A DNA stretch of 37,327 bases, from the IMG/VR virus record IMGVR_UViG_3300030012_001772, positions 1 to 37,327 of that record; one strand, given 5' to 3'. The translations under genes and the position numbers were made by a program. The notes beneath the pieces were generated by a model, which searched no databases, was not told the DNA's origin, and was given only the letters and a program-made list of their open reading frames with translations. This DNA comes from a virus. Shown here one piece after another: positions 31,022 through 37,327 of the stretch. Positions within the stretch are counted from its first letter, which is position 1; every line of letters begins with the position of its first letter.

Positions 31022-32593
31022 ATGGACTTTAGTAAATCCTTGGAGCAGTTTAAAAAGCTGTTCCAAGGGTCTGATACATATCATGGTCAATCGAAAAAGT
31101 TAGGTAAAAAAAGATCTGACGGAAAAGATGAATGGCGTAGCTGGATAAACCCTATCCCTATGACAGATCAAAATTGGTTAGACCATTTAGAAGGTAAAGA
31201 TAGTTTTGGAACTGTTCCAATACGAGATGACTCCACAGCAAGTTGGGGAGTAATAGATGTTGATAGATACAACATTGATCATAAAAAATTTATAAAAATA
31301 ATTAGAGAAAGAAAATATCCGTTTGTACCCTACAGATCTAAATCAAATGGTTTACATTTAATTTTACATTTATCCGAACCTGTAGCTGCAGCTGAAATGA
31401 GAAAAAAGATGATATCAATTGCATCTGACCTTGGTGTTAATGATGCAAAAACTGATATATTTCCTGCACAAGATACAGTAGATCTAACTCCTGAAAAATG
31501 GGATGACAAACAAAAAGGTCAATTTGTTAATTTACCTTATCACAATGCGAAGTTTCCTACACGATGTGCCATGGACGATGAAGCAAAAAGCTTATCCTTT
31601 GATAAATACATAGAGTATGTAAAACAATTTGTAATTACGAAAGATCAGTTTAAAAATCTTAAAACAGCAACGGACACCGAAAACAAGCAATGGCCAAATT
31701 GTGTAAATAAATTTATTAGAAACCAAGTAAGAGAAGGCGAAGGCCGTAACGATGCCATGTTTAATGTAGGTGTTTTGTGCAAAAAGGTTAATGAGGATAA
31801 AGATTATTGGGAGGCTGAGATTAGAGAAATGAATAAAACTATTTGTGTTCCGCCTCTTACACCAAAAGAGATAGCTAAAGTAATAGAACAAGTTGAAAAG
31901 AAAGATTACTCGTATAAGTGTGGTACATCTGTTGCAAGAATGTTTTGTAATGGATCTTCACAATGCGCTAAAAGAAAATTTGGTATTGGTTTAAACGAAG
32001 CTATTCCTGAAGTGGGCAAGTTAGTTAAAGTAAATTCATATCCAGACCCTTATTGGCTTCTGCCTATACAAGGCAAAGTTGTTAAATTAGATACAAAACA
32101 ATTATACCAACAACAATTATTAGGAGAGAGATTATTAAATTACGATATTGTTTGGAGACCTTTAAAACCAAGTAAAAGAGATCCCGATCCCTACAGAGAT
32201 TGGTTAGAAGAATTAATTTCTAATAAACAAGACATGGAAGGTTTTGATGGAGAAGAAGAAAAAAAAGAAGTATTCAACACTAGGATAATAAAATTCTTTG
32301 AAGATACAGATACAATTACAGAGTTTGATCAAATTGAGCATGATAATATTTTTCAAGATGGAAAAGAAATTAGATTTAAACTAGAGACTTTTAGGCAGTT
32401 TATGAAAAAACAAGGCTACAATTGGTCAGAAAAAGATTGTACTATATTCTTACAAGGAGCAGGTTGTGAGAAAAAAGCAAAATTCCAAGGTATACAAGCT
32501 AGACACTGGGTTGCAACATTACCAAAACAAACAGAGCACAGAAACAAAGATGTCAAATTCACTAAAGCAAAAGCTCCATGGGAAAACAATTAA
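31022..32593 (+). CDS. AEP-type primase (archaeo-eukaryotic primase fold)
   Basis: Primases of this fold make RNA or DNA primers. The 523-aa protein shows Asp79-x-Asp81 in WGVIDVDRYN, Ser108-x-Gly110-x-His112 in SKSNGLHLILHL, and a likely third Asp at 145 in TDIFPAQ. A Cys set at 300, 309 and 315 (YKCGTSVARMFC then QC) could bind zinc or an iron-sulphur cluster. A basic/acidic C-terminal part has no recognised helicase motif. It sits between an SSB-like gene and a UvrD-like helicase. Confidence 0.75.
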   Translation: MDFSKSLEQFKKLFQGSDTYHGQSKKLGKKRSDGKDEWRSWINPIPMTDQNWLDHLEGKDSFGTVPIRDDSTASWGVIDVDRYNIDHKKFIKIIRERKYPFVPYRSKSNGLHLILHLSEPVAAAEMRKKMISIASDLGVNDAKTDIFPAQDTVDLTPEKWDDKQKGQFVNLPYHNAKFPTRCAMDDEAKSLSFDKYIEYVKQFVITKDQFKNLKTATDTENKQWPNCVNKFIRNQVREGEGRNDAMFNVGVLCKKVNEDKDYWEAEIREMNKTICVPPLTPKEIAKVIEQVEKKDYSYKCGTSVARMFCNGSSQCAKRKFGIGLNEAIPEVGKLVKVNSYPDPYWLLPIQGKVVKLDTKQLYQQQLLGERLLNYDIVWRPLKPSKRDPDPYRDWLEELISNKQDMEGFDGEEEKKEVFNTRIIKFFEDTDTITEFDQIEHDNIFQDGKEIRFKLETFRQFMKKQGYNWSEKDCTIFLQGAGCEKKAKFQGIQARHWVATLPKQTEHRNKDVKFTKAKAPWENN

Positions 32594-34160
32594 GTTCTTT
32601 GGTCCACCAGGAACAGGTAAAACCCACAGACTTTTAAAAAGAGTAGCAAGATTTTTAAAAAGAGGTATCTCTCCTGATGAGATTTGTTATATCTCATTTA
32701 CAAATAAGGCTGTTGAAGAATGTAGGGACAGAGTTCGTAAACAATTTAAAGGTTACGATGAAGACGATTTTAAATATTTTAGAACTTTACATAGCTTAGC
32801 TAGACAACAATTCGCTGACATACCTGTCTTAGATCCAAAGGTAGACATGCTGCAGTTTCACACTCAATATGGCACAGTTAAAATAAACTATAAACCAACT
32901 TGGGATGATCAAAGAGTTTACAACAACTGGTCTTTACAAATTTATGATAGAGCAAGAAATATGAAAATGGATCCAATAGATCTGTATAAGAAAGAACCTA
33001 GAAAGAAAGTTAGACTACAACAGTTTAAATCAATAATTGCAGGATACGAACAATACAAAACTTACGAAGCGAACCCAGGTGAGTTTAAAAACGACAGATT
33101 AGATTTTACAGACATGGTGCAAAAATATATTGAATCAGGTTTAGCATTACCTTTTAAAATATTAATGGTAGATGAAGCTCAAGATCTTACCCCTCTGCAA
33201 TGGGACATGGTTGTTAAGTTAGCTATGAATTCAGATAAAGTTTATATAGCAGGTGATGATGATCAGGCTATTTACGAATGGAATGGTGCTGATGTTATCT
33301 TCTTTCAAACCTTTCCTGGTAAAGTAAAAATACTTAAACAATCTAGAAGACTAAACAAAAAAGTACATTTCTTTTCTAAGTGTCTTTTAAACGGTATGGA
33401 AGGTCATCGAATACAAAAAGAATTTACATCTAACGGTAGTGATGGAGAGATCTATAAATGGAGCACATTAAAAAAGATACCTTGGGAGATACAAGGATCT
33501 TGGATGGTGCTTGCACGAATCAATGATGTAAAGAAAGAAATGCAAGATGAAGCTAGAAAGTTAGGTTTATATTTTCAAGATATGCGTGGGAACAAATCAT
33601 TTGATATTAATCAATGGAAAGCTATTGGTGATTGGCAAACCATATGCGATGGTGGTGCAATAACGAGAGAAGATGCCTGTAATATGTATAACTACTTGTT
33701 AAACATAGATCACGGCTACCGATCAGCGGACAGCAAAAAGTGGAGCTTTGCTCACCCAAATCAAGTATTCAACTTTGATCAGTTACATTTACAAGGTGGT
33801 ATGGTAGAGGATCGAAAACTATGGATTGATGCATTTCAGAGAAAGTTTAAAGATAAGGAAAAAAGTTACTTTAGAAAGCTTCTAAAAAGTGAAGTTAATT
33901 TGGATAACAAAGCTAGAATTATTATAGATACTATACACCAAGTAAAAGGTGGAGAAGCAGACAATGTTGTAATATCAGCAAAGTGTAATTTTCCATCTCA
34001 TTTTGATAGAAAAAATTTAGAGGACAGAGTGAAAGAATTAAGAGTTTGGTATACTGGAGTTACAAGAAGCATTAACACGCTGCATTTACTTGGAACTTAT
34101 CACAAATACCATTTTCCCTTGAGTAAATATTATAAATTGTATAAAAGTAACTATGTCTAA
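32550..34160 (+). CDS. UvrD/PcrA-like superfamily 1 helicase
   Basis: The start is placed at ATG 32550, overlapping the primase by 44 nt; an in-frame ATG at 32466 would overlap by 128 nt. The 536-aa protein has motif I GPPGTGKT (18-25), Ia CYISFTNKAVEE, motif II VDEAQD (207-212), motif III GDDDQAIYEWNGA (235-247), motif V TIHQVKGGEADNVV and motif VI WYTGVTRS. These unwind DNA 3' to 5'. It is smaller than host UvrD, as phage forms often are. With no DnaB-like helicase visible, it may serve the fork. Confidence 0.88.
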   Translation: MSNSLKQKLHGKTIKFFGPPGTGKTHRLLKRVARFLKRGISPDEICYISFTNKAVEECRDRVRKQFKGYDEDDFKYFRTLHSLARQQFADIPVLDPKVDMLQFHTQYGTVKINYKPTWDDQRVYNNWSLQIYDRARNMKMDPIDLYKKEPRKKVRLQQFKSIIAGYEQYKTYEANPGEFKNDRLDFTDMVQKYIESGLALPFKILMVDEAQDLTPLQWDMVVKLAMNSDKVYIAGDDDQAIYEWNGADVIFFQTFPGKVKILKQSRRLNKKVHFFSKCLLNGMEGHRIQKEFTSNGSDGEIYKWSTLKKIPWEIQGSWMVLARINDVKKEMQDEARKLGLYFQDMRGNKSFDINQWKAIGDWQTICDGGAITREDACNMYNYLLNIDHGYRSADSKKWSFAHPNQVFNFDQLHLQGGMVEDRKLWIDAFQRKFKDKEKSYFRKLLKSEVNLDNKARIIIDTIHQVKGGEADNVVISAKCNFPSHFDRKNLEDRVKELRVWYTGVTRSINTLHLLGTYHKYHFPLSKYYKLYKSNYV

Positions 34161-34434
34161 GAAACAAATTGGTGGATCTCATTATAAAAAGTATGTCATT
34201 GAGCCTTGGACATTTATTAGAGAGAATTTATTAAATCCTTTTCAAGCTAATGTAATAAGATATGTTGTAAGATATCAAGATAAAAACGGTATAGAAGACT
34301 TACAAAAAATTATCCATTATTGTGAAATGGAAATTGAACTTATAAAAAGAAAAAAGAAGAAAGAACTTCCAGATGATTCACATCAAAAGGAAGAGGAGTG
34401 GGCTCAAATGATAGCTCAAATGCAAGATTCATGA
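34153..34434 (+). CDS. DUF3310 protein
   Basis: This 93-aa protein has GGSHYKKYVIEPWTFIRENL near the start and RYVVRYQDKNGIEDLQKIIH at 56-75, the signature of DUF3310. That family is common among phage nucleotide-metabolism and replication genes and is sometimes labelled a nucleotide kinase without proof. It overlaps the helicase end by 8 nt and the polymerase start by ATGA. Confidence 0.8.
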   Translation: MSKKQIGGSHYKKYVIEPWTFIRENLLNPFQANVIRYVVRYQDKNGIEDLQKIIHYCEMEIELIKRKKKKELPDDSHQKEEEWAQMIAQMQDS

Positions 34435-36302
34435 GTCATCAATTAAATTTTATATACAATGATAGTGATTGGGTTGCTCCATCAGAGTATCCTGATCTAA
34501 GACATGCAAATGAAGTTGCGATAGATTTAGAAACTAAAGATCCAAACTTAAAAACTAAAGGATCTGGCTGGGCAACATTTGATGGTGGTATCGTTGGTTT
34601 TGCTGTAGCTGCACTTGGTCAGCAATGGTATTTTCCAATACAACATGATGCTGGTGGTAATATGGATCTAGCTGTAACAACTGCGTTCATGGTTGATTTA
34701 TTAAAAAGACCTAGCACAAAAATATTTCATAATGCTTCCTACGATGTGGGTTGGTTATTAGCAAATGGTTTTGAAATAAACGGTAAGATAGTAGATACGA
34801 TGGTAGCTGCAGCACTGATAGATGAAAACAGATGGAGCTTCTCTCTTAACGCTTGTGCAAAAGATTATCTTGGTGAAATTAAAAACGAAACATTTCTAAA
34901 AGAAAAAGCAAAAGAATGGGGCATAGATCCTAAACAAGATCTCTGGAAGATGCCTGCAGGCTATGTTGGATTTTACGCAGAGCAAGACGCAGCATTAACA
35001 TTAAAGCTGTGGCATAGATTTAAAGCAGAAATACAAAAACAATCGATTAATGATGTTTGGGAAATGGAGATGGAGCTCTTACCAATATTAATTAAAATGA
35101 GACAAACAGGAATAAGAGTCGATGAAGCTAAAGCTGCATTATTAAAAAAAGAATTTAGATTAAAAGAAAAAGAAGTTTTACATAAGATAAAAAAAGAAAC
35201 TACCTTAGATGTAGATATTTGGGCAGCAAGAAGTGTAGCGCAGGTGTTTGATAGATTAGGTGTTGAATATCCAAGAACTGCAAAATCTAATGAGCCATCT
35301 TTTACAACTAATTGGTTACAAAATTGTGAACATCCTATTGCAGGATTAGTAAGAGAAGCAAGAGAAATAAATAAATTTCATTCGACATTTATAGATTCCA
35401 TACAAAGATATGTACATAAAGGTAGAATACACGCAGAGATAAACCAATTGAGATCAGATCAAGGCGGAACTGTGTCAGGCAGATTATCTTATGCAAACCC
35501 TAACCTTCAACAAATACCAGCTAGAAACAAAGAGTATGGCAATAAAATAAGGTCCCTATTTCTTCCTGAGGAGGGCAGACAGTGGGGTTCATTTGATTAT
35601 TCACAACAGGAGCCACGATTAGTAGCTCACTACTCTGCGTCTATTGGAGAGCGTCTAGATGGATCTGATGAATTTATTCAAGCTTATGCAGACGAATCAG
35701 CAGACTTTCATCAAATTGTGGCTGATATGGCAGGTATATCTAGGACACAAGCCAAGACAATCAACTTAGGTCTTTTCTATGGTATGGGTAAAGCAAAATT
35801 ATCTAAAGAACTTGGTATTGATAAAGAAAGAGCAGAGATTCTTTTAAATAAATATAATTCGAGAGTGCCTTTTGTAAAAAAATTAGCAGCAGCTGTAACA
35901 CAGTCTGCTAGTAAATTTGGTTTTATTAGAACTATAAAAGGTCGTAAATGTAGATTTGATAAATGGGAGCCAGCAACTTTTGGTATGAATCAAGCTATGG
36001 ATTATAATGAAGCTAAAGCTAATTATGGAAATAATATTAGAAGAGCATTTACTTACAAAGCTTTAAATAGATTAATACAAGGATCAGCTGCAGATCAAGC
36101 AAAACAAGCTATGATTGATTGTTATAAAGTAGGTCATTTACCATTATTACAAATACATGATGAATTATGTTTTAGCATTGGATCAGATCAAGACATTGAG
36201 ATGATTAAGAATAGAATGGAAAATGCAGTAGAAAATTTAAAGGTGCCTTTTAAATGTGATGTAGCTCTGGGTAAATCTTGGGGCGAAGCTAAAGATGAGT
36301 GA
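34431..36302 (+). CDS. Family A DNA polymerase with 3'-5' exonuclease domain
   Basis: The start at ATG 34431 overlaps the DUF3310 stop (ATGA); a GTG at 34398 is less likely. The 623-aa protein has the proofreading domain first: Asp32 and Glu34 in AIDLETKD, Asp105 in FHNASYDVG, and Tyr182-x3-Asp186 in YAEQDAALT. The polymerase domain has motif A Asp389 (FDYSQQEPRLVAH), motif B Arg438-x3-Lys442-x3-Leu446-Gly-x2-Tyr450, and motif C His576-Asp577-Glu578. There is no 5' nuclease domain, as usual in phages. Leu446 stands where E. coli Pol I has Phe762. Confidence 0.92.
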   Translation: MSHQLNFIYNDSDWVAPSEYPDLRHANEVAIDLETKDPNLKTKGSGWATFDGGIVGFAVAALGQQWYFPIQHDAGGNMDLAVTTAFMVDLLKRPSTKIFHNASYDVGWLLANGFEINGKIVDTMVAAALIDENRWSFSLNACAKDYLGEIKNETFLKEKAKEWGIDPKQDLWKMPAGYVGFYAEQDAALTLKLWHRFKAEIQKQSINDVWEMEMELLPILIKMRQTGIRVDEAKAALLKKEFRLKEKEVLHKIKKETTLDVDIWAARSVAQVFDRLGVEYPRTAKSNEPSFTTNWLQNCEHPIAGLVREAREINKFHSTFIDSIQRYVHKGRIHAEINQLRSDQGGTVSGRLSYANPNLQQIPARNKEYGNKIRSLFLPEEGRQWGSFDYSQQEPRLVAHYSASIGERLDGSDEFIQAYADESADFHQIVADMAGISRTQAKTINLGLFYGMGKAKLSKELGIDKERAEILLNKYNSRVPFVKKLAAAVTQSASKFGFIRTIKGRKCRFDKWEPATFGMNQAMDYNEAKANYGNNIRRAFTYKALNRLIQGSAADQAKQAMIDCYKVGHLPLLQIHDELCFSIGSDQDIEMIKNRMENAVENLKVPFKCDVALGKSWGEAKDE

Positions 36303-36537
36303 AGAATATAATAGTGGCACTGCTTACAGAGCCATGTTAAAATTATTTAGAGAGGCGAAAAAAGAAATGGCAGAAGAAAAATACATACCTAAAAGACCTA
36401 GCTGTTTGAGATGCTGGGATAAAAGAGAAGTTTGGGTTTGGAAAGATACAACAGAAACACAAAAGATAAGAGTAGACTGCCCAATGTGTAGCCCACAACG
36501 GCCACCGCAAGAGTTAAGAGATCTTGGTATTATTTAG
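36295..36537 (+). CDS. Small zinc-ribbon-like protein
   Basis: This 80-aa protein has two pairs, CLRC (37-40) and CPMC (62-65), spaced like a zinc ribbon. The N-terminal part is helical and charged. It overlaps the polymerase end by 8 nt and the next gene by one base. It may be a small DNA- or RNA-binding factor, or a regulator. No family is named. Confidence 0.6.
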   Translation: MSEEYNSGTAYRAMLKLFREAKKEMAEEKYIPKRPSCLRCWDKREVWVWKDTTETQKIRVDCPMCSPQRPPQELRDLGII

Positions 36538-36992
36538 TGAAAATAAAACCCATAAGTTTAAAGTTTGCTAACGCTTATGTAGAGAAATACCATAGGCACA
36601 GTAAAAAATCACAAGGGTGCAAATTTTGTATAGCTGCGATAGAGTCAAATGAAAATATATTAGGCATTGCTATTGTTGGTAGACCTGTTGCAAGAAAATT
36701 AGATGATGGTTACACAGGAGAAATTTTAAGAACTTGTACAAATGGAGCTAAAAATGTTAACAGCTTTCTCTACGGTGCATGCGTTAGGGTATGGAAAGAG
36801 ATGGGTGGTAAAAAGATAATTACTTATACACTCGAAACAGAGTCAGGAATAAGTTTAAAAGCAGCTGGTTTCATTAATGACAGCATTACAAAATCATTTC
36901 CAAAAGGCAAAGGTTGGACCACAAGAAAAAATAGAGAGTGGCAACCAAAAGTCCATTCACTAATTAAATTAAGATGGGTAAAAATTATTTAG
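36537..36992 (+). CDS. XF1762-family (GNAT-like) protein
   Basis: The start is GTG 36537, overlapping the previous stop (TAGTG). The 151-aa protein has YVEKYHRHSKKSQGCKF, AIVGRPVARKLDDGYTGE, RTCTNGAKNVNSFLYGACVR and TYTLETESGISLKAAGF, a pattern I recognise as the XF1762 group seen in phages and bacteria. It is thought to be GNAT-related, but the substrate is unknown. Its stop overlaps the stop of the minus-strand gene below by 3 bases. Confidence 0.75.
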   Translation: MKIKPISLKFANAYVEKYHRHSKKSQGCKFCIAAIESNENILGIAIVGRPVARKLDDGYTGEILRTCTNGAKNVNSFLYGACVRVWKEMGGKKIITYTLETESGISLKAAGFINDSITKSFPKGKGWTTRKNREWQPKVHSLIKLRWVKII

Positions 36993-37165
36993 GTTTCTTT
37001 TTTGGTAATAGGTTTTGTTCTTTTATAGTCTGCCCATTTACAATTGTATGTTTGAAGCCCTGTTTCAGTGAGTATTTTAATAATGTGGCCTCGTTCGGTT
37101 GATTCAACATAGTGCCTAATATAGTTAGGAATATCAGCATAAGAGTCTCCTTTATTTTGAGCCAT
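36989..37165 (-). CDS. 58-aa minus-strand hypothetical protein
   Basis: The frame begins MAQNKGDSYADIPNYIRHYV and continues with a short domain, ESTERGHIIKILTETGLQTY, ending in a basic tail. It is tail-to-tail with the XF1762-like gene. The sequence looks like a real soluble protein with a helical core. It is preceded on its strand by AT-rich DNA with TATAAC and CAGGG. Function unknown; early or regulatory genes often lie on the opposite strand. Confidence 0.55.
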   Translation of the reverse strand: MAQNKGDSYADIPNYIRHYVESTERGHIIKILTETGLQTYNCKWADYKRTKPITKKET

Positions 37166-37201
37166 AGATACCCTGCGTTATAAATGATTTTTTTATAGGT
37201 T

Positions 37202-37221
37202 GCTAGTATTTTTTTACTAGC
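37202..37221. repeat. Perfect 7-bp inverted repeat with T-rich loop
   Basis: GCTAGTA (37202-37208) and TACTAGC (37215-37221) flank a run of six T. The repeat covers the stop codon of the minus-strand gene at the edge. No T-tract follows the stem on either strand, so it is a poor terminator; a binding site is as likely. Confidence 0.5.
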
Positions 37222-37327
37222 TGTTATTTAGAAGACCTTCTGATGCATCAATAACACTTTGTTCATTGATTCTTTTTTTTAGGTCTTTAATTTTTATATC
37301 GATCCACTTCATGTCAGTAGTTACTCT
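37217..37327 (-). CDS. Short minus-strand gene, possibly truncated at the window edge
   Basis: On the minus strand a frame is open from the edge to TAG at 37219-37217. An in-frame ATG at 37312 would give a 31-aa peptide MKWIDIKIKDLKKRI and so on; upstream codons are also open, so the gene may start outside. The peptide is charged and helical. Nothing is recognised. Confidence 0.4.
   Translation of the reverse strand, partial: RVTTDMKWIDIKIKDLKKRINEQSVIDASEGLLNNS

Noticed and set aside
32466-32549. Earlier start for the UvrD-like helicase
   Set aside because: It would overlap the primase by 128 nt with residues unlike other helicase N-termini; ATG 32550 leaves the P-loop at residue 18, as usual.
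1-37327. tRNA genes, CRISPR arrays, insertion sequences, integrase or attachment sites
   Set aside because: Reading by eye found no cloverleaf with a T-loop motif, no regular spaced repeats, and no transposase or integrase motifs.

Overview
The window is a 37.3 kb piece of an AT-rich, tightly packed double-stranded DNA phage genome. It most resembles the uncultured marine podovirus-like phages linked to SAR11 and other marine Alphaproteobacteria. That placement rests on recognising gene families and gene order; no search was run. Genes abut or overlap, often as ATGA or TAATG, and no tRNA, integrase, terminase, portal or phage RNA polymerase gene was seen, so the window is probably not the whole genome.

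Layout. 1-410 is the 3' end of the major capsid gene, closed by an intrinsic terminator that is fused to a near-consensus sigma70 promoter. 561-2121 holds two virion-like proteins and a small basic protein. 2115-5683 holds small membrane proteins, a carbamoyltransferase and an M15 endolysin-like peptidase. 5685-7289 is a run of Lys/Cys-rich small proteins, including a 47-aa gene that starts at TTG inside its neighbour. 7292-12729 is the head-tail adaptor and tail module, including a tail protein with a cupredoxin-like type-1 copper pattern and a Gly-rich tail fibre. 12767-14626 carries three non-heme Fe(II)/2-oxoglutarate oxygenase-like genes. 14674-17486 is a large tail protein plus small proteins. 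17506-19610 carries two glycosyltransferases. 19658-27326 is an internal-virion/ejection-protein cassette with an embedded GNAT protein, followed by a holin-like gene.

Replication genes fill 27524-36992: a PD-(D/E)XK exonuclease, a SNF2-like helicase on the minus strand, a possible ssDNA-binding pair, an AEP-type primase, a UvrD-like helicase, a DUF3310 protein, a family A DNA polymerase with Leu at the position equivalent to E. coli Pol I 762, a zinc-ribbon-like protein and an XF1762/GNAT-like protein. The last 340 bases hold two short minus-strand genes, one running off the edge.

Virion assembly, lysis and replication genes read mostly on the plus strand. The exceptions are the SNF2-like gene, which faces the exonuclease gene and diverges from the ssDNA-binding pair, and the right-end minus genes. 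Several genes that start a new unit lack a Shine-Dalgarno sequence and have a -10-like hexamer within 5-15 nt of the ATG, suggesting leaderless or near-leaderless messages. The carbamoyltransferase, oxygenases and glycosyltransferases form a scattered set of modification enzymes whose target (virion protein, host surface or DNA) cannot be told from sequence.
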